DNA of 64,000 bases, taken from contig NW_025407830.1 in assembly GCF_003324165.1 (NCBI RefSeq), forward strand, positions 124,001 through 188,000. Reading direction: 5' to 3'. Below the pieces are notes generated by a model. It worked only from the letters and a program-made list of their open reading frames with translations. It was not told where the DNA came from and did not search any database. The position numbers and the translations under genes are program-made. This document shows positions 45,314 through 55,484 of this stretch, in pieces (the stretch's first letter is position 1; every line of letters starts with the position of its first letter). The DNA comes from Naegleria lovaniensis. Lineage: Eukaryota > Heterolobosea > Eutetramitea > Acrasida > Naegleriidae.

Positions 45314-45970
45314 TTAGTCCAACTTCTTTGAGGCTTTTTTCACGACATTAATAAACCAATAAACCACATAATGCATGAACACTGCCAAAACTGTTGCAAA
45401 CACATAGAATATTGTGAACTCAACGACTCCCCAGGCTTGCATGAATGGATAAGGGAAGGTACCTTTTAGATATCTTGTCAAACCTGTGAACGATAAATAA
45501 ATGACCGGCACCACACAGATCAAATAGAATTTTCGTGTCCAAATTCCGTCAAGTAAATCATTTCTCGATCGTACCACTATCATTTCGATCAATACAATGA
45601 CCAATGGTAAAGTGTGATGAATATGATTCAGTCCATCTGGATAATAAAATCCTTTTGGAACCATATTTTCAGGATTCATCCAATAAATGGACCAGAATAA
45701 AATTACAGTAGCTGCTGACATGATAAACGTCAAATGAAAAAAATCACTCAACAAGGATCTCATCATTGATTTTCCCGATGATACTGAGCCCATTAAATCC
45801 TCTAATAAACATCCGAAAAAGTAAATAATCAAAGCAATTGCAGTCCACAACGTGAACATTTTTGCAACGACCGCAAACGATAGCATCCCTCCGATGTGCA
45901 TCCAATAAAATCCAAACAGAATGGAGCACAGAGAGACAGCATGAAAAACTCCTTGCACAAGTCGCAGCAT
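45314..45970 (-). CDS. AIG1/ADTRP-family membrane hydrolase
   Basis: A 218-residue minus-strand gene with an A-run directly before its ATG. It has about six hydrophobic helices. The family hallmarks are a Thr in the early helix (KMFTLWTAIAL) and the His-containing NHIHHTLPLVIVLIE segment; in mammalian AIG1 and ADTRP such Thr and His residues form the active site that hydrolyses fatty acid esters of hydroxy fatty acids. The C-terminus is basic (KKASKKLD), typical of a cytosolic tail. Function as a lipid hydrolase is inferred from the family. It converges on the RNF213-like gene with only 49 bp between stops. Confidence 0.82.
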   Translation of the reverse strand: MLRLVQGVFHAVSLCSILFGFYWMHIGGMLSFAVVAKMFTLWTAIALIIYFFGCLLEDLMGSVSSGKSMMRSLLSDFFHLTFIMSAATVILFWSIYWMNPENMVPKGFYYPDGLNHIHHTLPLVIVLIEMIVVRSRNDLLDGIWTRKFYLICVVPVIYLSFTGLTRYLKGTFPYPFMQAWGVVEFTIFYVFATVLAVFMHYVVYWFINVVKKASKKLD

Positions 45971-46340
45971 TTTTTTTTTTGATGGAATCGGAATAGATCG
46001 GACTAAGGTGACTGTACAAGGCTTTATTATTCATTAGAACAATTTATTTAATTTATTCAAAATATATTTGTTTAAAACACAAAATTGAGAACAATTAAGC
46101 AAACCAGGGTTGTGGGGAATATCTTGAATTCTCAAAAGTAAAATTAATGTTCTCAGACAAATAGGGTCCAAGTGCATCAAAGAATTACACAAAAGTGCTC
46201 CATTCCATCTCCAGAAACTCAGACCCTCATCCCAAGAAAGGAAATTCTCTAATGTTGTTGTTCACACAAATTCATATCCATTTATGACTCGTGTCTATAT
46301 TAACTCTTTGAAACAATTACAAACCCAAAAAAATCGCAAC
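45971..46340. other. Intergenic gap, nothing recognised
   Basis: About 370 bp between the divergent AIG1-like gene and the Cys-rich peptide gene. An open frame runs upstream of the peptide ATG from 46284 but looks like leader sequence. No other feature seen. Confidence 0.5.
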
Positions 46341-46556
46341 ATGAAGCTTTCTAAAATCATTCTTTCCTTCCTAGTGTTGGCTGTTCTTGTTATTTGTGTT
46401 CTTCAGTGTGGACTTGAAACCACTCACGCTCAACGATTGAGTTTACAATGCACAGCACGTTGTGCTCGTTATTGGAAATGTCGAGCAGATAGTTTCTTTT
46501 TAGGACGTTGTCGTTATCCTCGTGGTTGCCAATGTAACAAATTCTTTTGGCAGTAA
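46341..46556 (+). CDS. Secreted small cysteine-rich peptide, unknown
   Basis: The ATG at 46341 gives a 71-residue precursor. Residues 1-30 form a clear signal peptide (MKLSKIILSFLVLAVLVICV, then a likely cleavage site after THA). The mature part of about 41 residues has six cysteines in the order C-x3-C-x5-C-x8-C-x5-C-x-C, is basic (eight Arg and two Lys) and ends KFFWQ. A C-x3-C with a terminal C-x-C recalls CS-alpha-beta defensins, but the spacing does not fit the classical pattern, so the fold is open. A secreted antimicrobial or signalling peptide is plausible. An upstream in-frame Met at 46284 would hide the signal peptide, so it was not chosen. Confidence 0.65.
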   Translation: MKLSKIILSFLVLAVLVICVLQCGLETTHAQRLSLQCTARCARYWKCRADSFFLGRCRYPRGCQCNKFFWQ

Positions 46557-46767
46557 TTTGTTAAATACGTGTAAAAAACTATTGTGAGAAAACAAGCAAT
46601 GATGATGATGTGTAACACTTAGTAAAAAATAACAAACTATTGTGTTTGTGCTTCAGCCCAAAAAGCAGCCAACGGCACTTGTAAATAAACGTTGTAAATT
46701 GGCGGTAATGGTTGCCTTAATTTAAAAAAAAACCTTAATCTTCTGGTGAGCGTGTGCTTCAGATACA

Positions 46768-47619
46768 ATGCTGCCAGCCCGAGATTTAACTGCTACTTTG
46801 AGTGAGGTGTATAAAATGCAGCCAGTGAAAAATATTTCATGTTCCAAGTTGGAGGAACTGAATTCAAAGAAAGCATTGTACATCGTGAAGAAGTATAATG
46901 AAGAGAGGATTGATGAAGAAAATGACTATGCGTTCATAAGCAAGGCTGAAACAGTTTCTGAACCCTCTTCGACCTCCCAAAGTCCGATTTCAAACATAAA
47001 TATGATTCAGCAATTCAATCAGCAGATGCTCTTAATGAGAAAGGAACTTGATAAAGTCAAGAAAAACAGTGATGATCAAGAGAAAGAAATTACAATCATG
47101 AAGAAACAGAATCAGGATCTGAAGAGCGAAATTACGATCATGAAGAAACAGGTTACAACCTTGAAGAATCAGAATCAGGATCTACAGAGCGAAGTTACAA
47201 CCTTGAAGAAACAGAATCAGGATCTACAGAGAGAAGTTACAACCTTGAAGAAACAGAATCAGGATGTCCTTCAATCTATCCATGAGATGCAGGAGGATAT
47301 TGATGAAATGAAGTATGCTAACACTTTCGGGAAAGTGTTCAAATTTTTGTCATCTCTTATTTTAGGGCACGTATGTGAAGACTTGAAATCGAAATGGGAG
47401 AATGAACAAACTCAAGACAGAAAGGTCTGGATGATGGCAATAGAGCATTATATCAGCAGCGAATTGATTACAACCATCCCAGTTACCAAAGAGCAGCTTT
47501 CTGTTGTTTGGAGTGATTACCTTATCGTCAGAAAGGCAAGAAATAGGAAAACTTTGTCCAAGAAAGAAGCCGAGGTTCTTCTTAGTTGGTACGAGCAACA
47601 TCATTTAAATGAAAATTAA
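46768..47619 (+). CDS. Coiled-coil protein with repeated 14-residue units, unknown
   Basis: A 283-residue ORF. The N-terminal 75 residues are mixed, followed by a long coiled coil (residues about 85-190) built partly from tandem units such as EVTTLKKQNQDLQS, 14 residues each, encoded by a 42-bp repeat. A hydrophobic stretch (FGKVFKFLSSLILG) comes next. The C-terminal 80 residues are helical with WMMAIEHYISSELI and LSKKEAEVLLSWYEQ. I recognise no family. The C-terminal domain may be a small conserved module. The coiled coil suggests dimerisation. Confidence 0.65.
   Translation: MLPARDLTATLSEVYKMQPVKNISCSKLEELNSKKALYIVKKYNEERIDEENDYAFISKAETVSEPSSTSQSPISNINMIQQFNQQMLLMRKELDKVKKNSDDQEKEITIMKKQNQDLKSEITIMKKQVTTLKNQNQDLQSEVTTLKKQNQDLQREVTTLKKQNQDVLQSIHEMQEDIDEMKYANTFGKVFKFLSSLILGHVCEDLKSKWENEQTQDRKVWMMAIEHYISSELITTIPVTKEQLSVVWSDYLIVRKARNRKTLSKKEAEVLLSWYEQHHLNEN
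47086..47265 (+). repeat. 42-bp coding minisatellite
   Basis: Units beginning at 47086, 47128 (partial), 47152 (39 bp), 47191 and 47233 (partial). The last two full units are nearly identical at DNA level (shared TTACAACCTTGAAGAAACAG), while the first differs more, which suggests recent expansion at the 3' side. The period of 14 codons is two heptads, so copy-number change keeps the coiled coil in register. Confidence 0.85.
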
Positions 47620-47783
47620 TATCCCAAATAAACAATGATTTAGCAGGTCTCGTTCAAAATTCTATTGTATTCAATAATCTCAAACACAGTCGTTAAACAA
47701 TCCTTACGTGCTTTCATGGAGCTGGCCAGGTGCAAGTCGAGGTACGAGCAACAACATTCACAATTCTCAAAAGTCCCTCTAAT

Positions 47784-50486
47784 TTACACGTAAAATAAAT
47801 CACTTGAAATCATGCAACGAAAGGTGGTATCAAATTCTGATAACATGGCTGTTTTCATGAGAAACTTGTCAAAAGTATAAATCAAATATCCGTAACTTGA
47901 ATCTTCGTCATCATCACTGTCGTATTGGTCAATGGATTCTAAAAACAACTCTGTTCCATCACTCAAAGTTTGTTGAGTTAATTTTTCATTGGAAAGCATT
48001 TCATGAAGAGGAGTGGAATGGTAGAATGTTAAATACGATCCGTCGTCCCAAATTTCAAATCCAACATCACTAATATCAGAACACTCACTGTCGCTGTCAG
48101 ATCTGCAATCGCTGCATTGTTCAATGGAGATGTTCTCTTCGTTCTCTGCATGATCCTCTTCCATATAATAGTCACAATCCTCGTCACAAAATGATAGAAA
48201 TTCCAGCTCACCATGCATTCGTTTGAGTAGTTCATTCATTGCTGTGGTGTTGTCACAAATAAATTTCAGAGCTATTAAATGCTCCTGTAAATCCGATAAT
48301 TGGAGCTTGATGTTGCTTAATGGTTTTCCACCAAAATACAATATATGTCCACACTTAAACTCGTTTTCTGTAATAACATCATTGGTGTTCAACATAAAGA
48401 AATTGGAAATTTCACAGGCAAGTTTGGAAAGCTCAACCACAGTATTCTCTGAAACTTGTTGTAGTAGAGATAATGCTCCAGGAGTATAATATGCATCAGA
48501 TTTGTAATCATTAGTAATGTCATTCACTACTCTCTTAAAAAGAAGTTTAGGATTTACCATATCTCGTCTTGACTTGAACGGTTGAATTTTTCGTTTCTTG
48601 AATTGGTTCTTGCCTGTCTCAAGGTTATTTTGAGTTTCATTGTGGAATTCTGATAATTTTCGTTTCTTATTTTCATACTCCTCGTTCAAACTTGTTCTAT
48701 TTCGGAGCGTAATTTTGTGATGATAGGTCATGCTGTACAAATGTTCTTTGGTTTCTATTGACTCTGTCAATGAGAGAGCATTCTCGAGATTTAGGTAAGC
48801 ATGTTCTTCCGCAAATTGTTCATCAAAATATGGATCACCACTCTTTGGCAGGTCGTTGGCATTTCTGACAACTTCTTGTAAGTATTCTTCGGAGAGAAAT
48901 TCTTCCTCTTCACATTCATCACTCTCTTCATTGAAGATATTGCTACGTATGGTGTCATATGGCTCACGGAAGACAGTCGAGTGCTTCATGTGAATTGGCA
49001 CGGTATTGGGCCCTTTTTCGAAATCAAGTTTTTCCTTATCCTCTTGTTCTACCTCGTCAAGATTAATCAATTGTTCAGTACAATCTCCACATTCATTGTT
49101 AACCGTTTGTAAATGTGCCTGAACGAATTGAGATCCAAACGTTTGTTCAAATAATGCAAATATTTCTTGGTATACAGTGTCGTTTGCATGACGTTTGACC
49201 ATCAGATGGGATAAATATAGAGGTGAAATGTTAAAGATATTCGTTGATCGAATGAAAGGGTTAGCCTTGAAATCATTCAGCAAGCATTTTACAGTTTCCA
49301 ATTGTTTCATTCTCACTGCATAGTGTAAAATGGTTAATCCAAGTGCATCTACTATTGATGACATGGAATAAGCTGAGACAATATGACTGAGCTGCTTCTG
49401 TTCCTCTCTTTCATAATATTGATTTTGTGTGTCAGCATTCCATTCAATGTTGACTTGTGAATGGTCAGAACTTTGTTGAGAAACTAATAATGAATCAATA
49501 GGATTGGTCAATTGAAGTGACCGATGTTCGAGACACCATTTCACTACATCCAAATTGTTTGCCCACAAAGCCAGAAATTGAAGTGTGAAACAATTTGAAA
49601 CTCTGGGGATAAGATTGCTTTCTGCTCTATTAAAATTTCTATTGTGAAAGCCATCATAGAACAGCATATGACAAACAGGAATTCCCACCTCATTGAGATG
49701 TTGCATGATCCAAAGAGCAGCATTCACTGGTTGATTCGATGGATAGGTTGACTCTTGTTTTGCATACTCATCCCAAGTATGACTTGACAGAGTGACAATT
49801 TTCTTTGCGGAAAAATATTCCAAAGCCATAATAAAATATTGTCGAGGAATTATGCTTTTGAAATCATCCATTTGTATCCAGTGATAGCACACAGAATAAT
49901 CCGTGAGAGAGTGGTCTTGCAAGAACTCGATCATATTCATATTCAATAAAGGTTTTTCAATAATGTCCTTTGTCTCAGCATGTTGCTGCATCGAACGCAT
50001 TTCCTCTAACATGGGCTGAAACATTCTCAGAAAATAATGTTGTATCGATGGAGCCACTCTCTTTCTTCCAAAATATTGCAAAGTATCACCTCCGAGAGCG
50101 ATGAAGAGTAAAAATCTCAATAACTTGTTATTGGCATAATTATCATCGCTCGCAAATAAATCAATCCATCCATTGACTACTCCAACAAATCCTCGGGTAT
50201 CTCCTTCATCCATATTGTAATCATCAACCTCTTCATGGATGCATTTAAAAGTGTTCTCTCTTCGAGTCCGATACAGTAAATCGTGTAGCCAACTATGTAA
50301 TTCATTCTCTTGCAATTGTACTTGAATTAATTCTCTCCAAAATGAAATATCCTCACCATCGGTGAGTGCATACCAGGCTTTGCAAACGTGTCGGAAGGTC
50401 AATACGCTTTGTGAGAGTGAAAACGGGTGACACACGTAACTAGAAATACTGATGATGATTTCGGGAGGCAACTCGTGTATTTTCAT
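47784..50486 (-). CDS. F-box protein with ankyrin-like repeats
   Basis: The ATG at 50486 (MKIHELPPEIIIS) follows an A-run and places the F-box at the N-terminus (LPPEIIISISSYVCHPF … FRHVCKAWY); the frame is open further upstream but this start is the better one. The protein has 900 residues. A central region has ankyrin-like units (DALGLTILHYAVRMKQLETV, ISPLYLSHLMVK). The C-terminal half is acidic with basic patches (KKRKLSEF, FKKRKIQPF) that could act as nuclear localisation signals, and the end is very acidic. It is probably a substrate adaptor of an SCF ubiquitin ligase; substrate unknown. Confidence 0.75.
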   Translation of the reverse strand: MKIHELPPEIIISISSYVCHPFSLSQSVLTFRHVCKAWYALTDGEDISFWRELIQVQLQENELHSWLHDLLYRTRRENTFKCIHEEVDDYNMDEGDTRGFVGVVNGWIDLFASDDNYANNKLLRFLLFIALGGDTLQYFGRKRVAPSIQHYFLRMFQPMLEEMRSMQQHAETKDIIEKPLLNMNMIEFLQDHSLTDYSVCYHWIQMDDFKSIIPRQYFIMALEYFSAKKIVTLSSHTWDEYAKQESTYPSNQPVNAALWIMQHLNEVGIPVCHMLFYDGFHNRNFNRAESNLIPRVSNCFTLQFLALWANNLDVVKWCLEHRSLQLTNPIDSLLVSQQSSDHSQVNIEWNADTQNQYYEREEQKQLSHIVSAYSMSSIVDALGLTILHYAVRMKQLETVKCLLNDFKANPFIRSTNIFNISPLYLSHLMVKRHANDTVYQEIFALFEQTFGSQFVQAHLQTVNNECGDCTEQLINLDEVEQEDKEKLDFEKGPNTVPIHMKHSTVFREPYDTIRSNIFNEESDECEEEEFLSEEYLQEVVRNANDLPKSGDPYFDEQFAEEHAYLNLENALSLTESIETKEHLYSMTYHHKITLRNRTSLNEEYENKKRKLSEFHNETQNNLETGKNQFKKRKIQPFKSRRDMVNPKLLFKRVVNDITNDYKSDAYYTPGALSLLQQVSENTVVELSKLACEISNFFMLNTNDVITENEFKCGHILYFGGKPLSNIKLQLSDLQEHLIALKFICDNTTAMNELLKRMHGELEFLSFCDEDCDYYMEEDHAENEENISIEQCSDCRSDSDSECSDISDVGFEIWDDGSYLTFYHSTPLHEMLSNEKLTQQTLSDGTELFLESIDQYDSDDDEDSSYGYLIYTFDKFLMKTAMLSEFDTTFRCMISSDLFYV

Positions 50487-50491
50487 TTTTT

Positions 50492-50584
50492 TTATTGATT
50501 TTGTAATGTACGGAGTGTTGCCAGCAATGTAGCTTACAAAATTTATGCGCAAAATTTATTGATTTTGTAATGTACGGAGTGTTG
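50492..50584. repeat. 29-bp direct repeat pair, 64-bp period
   Basis: TTATTGATTTTGTAATGTAC and the following nine bases (ending GAGTGTTG) occur at 50492-50520 and again at 50556-50584. The pair lies between the start of the F-box/ankyrin gene and the 3' end of the SAM-domain gene, so it is in leader or intergenic sequence. It looks like a local tandem duplication. Confidence 0.85.
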
Positions 50585-50592
50585 TCTCGATT

Positions 50593-52237
50593 CTAATAAA
50601 GCTTGGTAGGGTCAAAACTAGGAGGTTGCCAACCAAGTTGAGCATCCAACACAAAATCTTGTCCCACCACAGTCATGTTCACATTGTCAATAGGTTCTTG
50701 AGTTGGATTGAAAGGACACAAACAATGATCCGAGCTGGTTGCCATTAAGGGTTCGCAATTAGTCAACCGTTCGTCGTCCTTTTGGATGTTCTCACTTTTT
50801 TTAGCGCTTTGATATTTCAACCAAAAACCTCTGTCAAGCCCTCTCAAAAAAACATAATCTTGTGAAGATGTGAAAAGAGGATGAACAGTTATGGCAAATT
50901 TCACAAATTCATCCAATTCCTTGTGAGTTTTGAAACAAAATGTGGAATTACTTTCAATTTTCTTTCTCATGGTTTGAATTAATTGAAGTGTATCATTGTC
51001 TGTGGTTATGACATTTGAATCCAACAACACTTTCTTCAATTCCTTGTCAACTTTGTAAACACGCTCACCAGATCCCAATTGTTTCATTTTCTTTAGAAAC
51101 TTGTTAGTTTTGGCATCAATGTTGTGATTGAATTCAATTGACATGTTCAAAGCATCAATAGCAGCCTCAGTGAAGTGTTGACAATTACAGTCTTTTCTGT
51201 CATACGTTTTTGTTCCATTCCATTCAGCACAAAGCTTGGCAAGAGCTTCAATTTTTTGATTGACCCTCTGAGTTCCTTGAATGGTACCAATAGGGGCAAC
51301 GAAAACAGCTTTGGCAGAAGAACGGTTTCGAACAATGGCAAGAGATTTGTCACCCCATTCCAAATACCAAGGACCAACAATCAATGCAGTGTGAAACTAT
51401 TATATTCAATTTCAATAACACGTTGTTAATAAAGCTTCACAGATTACCATTTACACTTACCATTCCATAAGTTGTACCACCAGTCAAGCCAAACATTGAT
51501 CCAAATTTTCTAATGAATCTGTGTTGAGTAGCTTCACTCAATTCAGTGATGACAAGTCTCACTTTCATAATGGAGTCGTTGGGAGTTCCAGGTGTCGTTC
51601 GCGTTTTATAATTCTCTAAACGCTGTGGATTCAAATATTCATACTTGAACCTGTCAGGGAATGTCAAATTCTGACAAATTGTTGCCCTGTACTTGGAATT
51701 CACACTTGTGGCTTCTGGAATGAAATCCAACTTTTGCTTACAAAAATCAAAAGCTTTCTTTTGTTCTGAACTGAATTGACTCTCATCCCAAGCAGCACAT
51801 GGAAGAAATCCTAAATGATCAGTAACAGAAACAGTTGATGGGATCGAAACACTATTCATCGATTCATTCGTGATAAAATCTTGAGTGGGATGGATATCAG
51901 TGATCAAGTCTTCCATTTCACGAAAATGAGTGCCGAGATATTTGGCTTGAAATTCTTTCAAAGCGGCAACTTTTTTGACAATGGAATTGGCAAAACCTAC
52001 TGGTACATTAAAACGTTTAAGATCATCGAGAGTCATTTGACCGAGTAATGCTCCATTGATCTGATGAGTTTTCAATACTTTTTTATTCATCATTTGAAAA
52101 TTTTTGATGATCAATGAAAACAACCTACTTTCATGAACTTTTTTGTCTGTAATTTTTTGATTGGTCAAGAATTGAAGAACGACAGAAGTATCCCACTCGG
52201 AGAGAGGAATGTTGTCAACAGCGTCGTTTTGGGACAT
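50593..52237 (-). CDS. SAM-domain protein with candidate catalytic PPPDE/LRAT-like domain
   Basis: Two exons on the minus strand (52237-51461 and 51396-50593) with a 64-bp intron, 526 residues. The N-terminal SAM domain (LSEWDTSVVLQFLTNQK … LLGQMTLDDLKRFNV) matches that of the gene at 13595-15653, as do a middle block (NLTFPDRFKYEYLNPQRL) and the C-terminal domain. That domain has FHTALIVGPWYLEWGDKS and, about 70 residues later, DCNCQHFTEAAIDAL. The order His in a strand, then NC-x-HF before a helix, is the layout of PPPDE (DeSI-type) and LRAT-like permuted papain-fold proteins, which remove SUMO or ubiquitin or transfer acyl groups. This is an inference from short motifs; a structural prediction would decide it. 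Confidence 0.65.
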
Positions 52238-52594
52238 TTTTTTGAGTTAAATTTGAAAAATCAAACCGGTCGATATGTCATTTGTCAGCCTCTGAACCAA
52301 TTTTCTGGGGATTTGAAAATGACAAATCAAACCGAACCTCGGCGTTATAGTTAATGCTTTATTAATAATATTGACTAATTTCAAAACGATTTACAATATC
52401 AATCCAATGACTCTTTTCTAGGAAAAAAGAGGATGATTTGTGATGTAAATCACTTCTCGAAATAATACCCAAACAGAAGTCACAGAAAAAATATATTTTT
52501 GTCGGTGCATGGATCTCGAAAATTCCTTATTAGGACCTGAATTAAAAACATCATTTATTTAGCAAGCAACAATCATTTCCGAACCAACAAAAAA

Positions 52595-53963
52595 ATGCAA
52601 CATAGCCATTTCGTTCTACTAAATGTCAGCACTAATTCAACGACCAATACAACAAGCTCATGTCCAGAAGTGGATCCTTCCGGACTGCAATACATTAAAT
52701 GGATTTATATAATTTTCGGAGAATGTGTTCACTCGAGTTGGGAGCAAGCATCCTTCTATGTAGGAATGGCTAGCCTTTTCTTTTGGATGATTGCATTGTT
52801 TCCTCAAATTATTGCAAATTTTAGAAATAAGAGTGCTTCTTCATTAGCTCTTGGATATTTAATTCAGTCTACTCTCGGAGACTCGTGCAATTTTATCGCG
52901 TGCATCTTGTCGGGCCAATTAATGACTCAAATTTTTGTTGCTGGATATTTTGTGTTGATTGATATTGTTGTGATTGGACAATATATTTTCTACAAATTGA
53001 GAAAATCTAAAATTTTCCAAAAGAAGAAGCAACAACTAGATACCTCGAAAAAGCAAAATGACATTGAAATGGACCATGTATTCTTTCATGAGGAAAATGA
53101 TATTGCTTCCATTCAACGAAATAGTGTGGATGAAAATCAATTTATCATGCACGACGATGAACATTTTAATCATGATGACGAACAACACCATGTCTCATTA
53201 CTGCCAAATAGTAGTTCAAGTGCTTCTCAAACAAAACTGAAAGCATCTTCACTGGCTGCTCTACTCTCCGTTGTGATTGTTGTTTCGTTATATGTCTTTT
53301 TCAATAATCATTACCATCATGACATGATTGAAACAAGGTCTTCAAGTGGAAGAAAGTTACTGAGCTTGCATGAGGATATTACCTCAGACCCTCCCATGCC
53401 AAAACACAATGATTTTGTGTTCCCACCAAATAATGCCTTGTCCATTATTGGTTTCATTATTGGATGCATTTGCTCAATCATGTACATTGGTTCTCGAATT
53501 CCTCAACTCTACAAGAACTTTAAAGTAAGTAGTGATTCCTTTGGTTTCTCTGAGAAGAGCGTTGCTTGATGGATCCTTTTCAACATAATAGTCCAAAGAC
53601 ACTGAAGGTCTTTCTCGAATTTTCTTTTCCCTTGCAATCACGGGAAATATTTGTTATGCCACATCCATTTGGCTCTTTTCATTGGATGGACAATATTTAT
53701 TGACAAGAATACCATGGCTTTTAGAAACTCATGTCAATGTGGTTCTGGACTCGATAATTCTCGCTCAAATATTCTATTACCATCGACATCGAAAAGTGCC
53801 AAGGGATGACTCTGTTTCGAGTGATGAAATGCAGCATAAGGACTCACTCAGTGTGGAACACAGCAACGATTCGAATTCTGTGGACTCTGCCAATCGATCT
53901 TCCCTAGATTCATCTGAAATGAAACTCGTTACAACAACCACAAGCAGCATTTCCAACAATTAA
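52595..53963 (+). CDS. PQ-loop repeat lysosomal-type amino-acid transporter
   Basis: Two exons (52595-53524, 53592-53963), 433 residues. Seven helices are expected, and two PQ loops are visible: FWMIALFPQIIANFRNKSA in the first half and YIGSRIPQLYKNFK ending exactly at the intron, continuing as SKDTEGLSRIFF. A long hydrophilic His/Asp/Ser-rich loop separates the halves and a Ser-rich tail ends the protein. The arrangement is that of the PQLC2/Ypq1 family, which exports cationic amino acids from lysosomes or vacuoles. N-glycosylation sites (NST, NTT) in the N-terminal segment fit a luminal N-terminus. Confidence 0.85.
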
Positions 53964-54041
53964 ATTGTTAATAACGTTTTTTGATCCAATAATGAACTTG
54001 TCGCGAAATCACGCAGCATAGTTTCTAGAACAGAAAAAAAA

Positions 54042-55440
54042 ATGGCTCGTAATTCGGAACCTCACGCATTGATCCAAGAAATACCAGATGAGCTCTGGAT
54101 TGATATTTTCATGTATCTTACGGATTCTCTTTCCTCAGTCTTTCTCAATGTTCCACTCACATGTAAGAGATTCTTCCGAATTATTTATCATATTGATGAT
54201 AATTATAAGGAATTTTTGGTGAACCATGCCACTTTCGGTTCTGATGATGATCATCATCAAAACACGCAAACTCTTACTGATAATCATGAGAGTCTTGTAG
54301 CAAAAGTAGAACGCAAGTTCAACTCCCTTTTTAGAAAAAAAGCAACAACAACCTCTGATCACGATACCACGATAACCACTCAACCAACCATACTAGATGA
54401 TGACTGGCTACTTTATCCGGATTCTACGAGAGTGAATGAACCCTTGTACAAGTTATTGCTGCGGCTGTATAGTTTGAATAGCTTTGATGATGATCAGACT
54501 GAGGAATCGACCACAACTCAAGGTCACAACAACTTGAATACGAAAATGATGAGAGACTATGGTTCCTACAGGACTTGTTTTGAAAGGTTCAAATTATTTG
54601 GTTTTGCAATGAATCATTTACATTTATTTAGAAGAGAGCTCTGTTATACTGGAACCATGATCACCAATTTAGATGCTTACAAAAACACTACAACATTCGA
54701 CATTCATCATTCACTTCCAACTGGAAATACGATTGTCATGACAGAGAATTTTGGCTCCTCCTCAGCTGGTATTAATGTGGTCAATCGACCCATGACCTAC
54801 AATTCCGGAATTCATTATTTCGAATTTATTGTACATAAGAGCGGTCAATATGACAATTTCTTGATTGGAATTTTGTTAACTGAGAAATTGAAATTGGAAG
54901 AGTGTAAAGATAAAATCAATGAATCTGGAGAAAAGCTTGTGGATCGCTTCTTTGATGTGGATATCGAATATAATTTTCAGTTCAGAGACTACCTTGGTTC
55001 GTCCAACAATTTCAGTTTTGCCATTTATGATGAAGGAAATTGTGTGTATCACAAAGCTCACTCCACATATAATTGCTCTGAAAGGAAAAAGTATTGTACA
55101 GTCGATGAGAATATTGTGCGCAATAAGGGATTTGTGATTGGTGTTTATTTTGATTCGAAGAATTTCAAGCTTGCCTTTTCGAAAAGTAAGTGACAATGTT
55201 GCCGATCATCGTTAAATTCACACTTATTTCATATGACAAGATGGAGAGTTTATTTGTTCGATGGATTTTTCACAGAAAATGGTTGATCATCCACGGTTTG
55301 AAGCAGGTCAGCTTGCGTTTTATCCTGCCTTATCGATGGGTCAAACCAACGATGCATGTACTTTCTCTACAAAACTTTCTCTTCAAAAGTGCAGTGCCAT
55401 TAAGAGTGTTGTCAAAGAACTCTTGTTTGAAAAAAAGTAG
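54042..55440 (+). CDS. F-box protein with SPRY-like domain
   Basis: Two exons (54042-55185, 55241-55440) with a 55-bp intron give 447 residues. The N-terminal F-box is clear (IQEIPDELWIDIFMYL … LTCKRFF). A charged low-complexity linker with many Asp and Thr follows. The C-terminal half resembles a SPRY/B30.2 fold: SGIHYFEFIVHKSGQYDNFL, then NKGFVIGVYFD and, across the intron, FYPALSMGQ. F-box/SPRY proteins act as ubiquitin-ligase adaptors that recognise protein partners through the SPRY part. It converges on the DEAD-box gene with 44 bp between stops. Confidence 0.8.
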
Positions 55441-55484
55441 AATACAAATAATACTCGACAACCTTAACTCAGCCAAAACATGGT

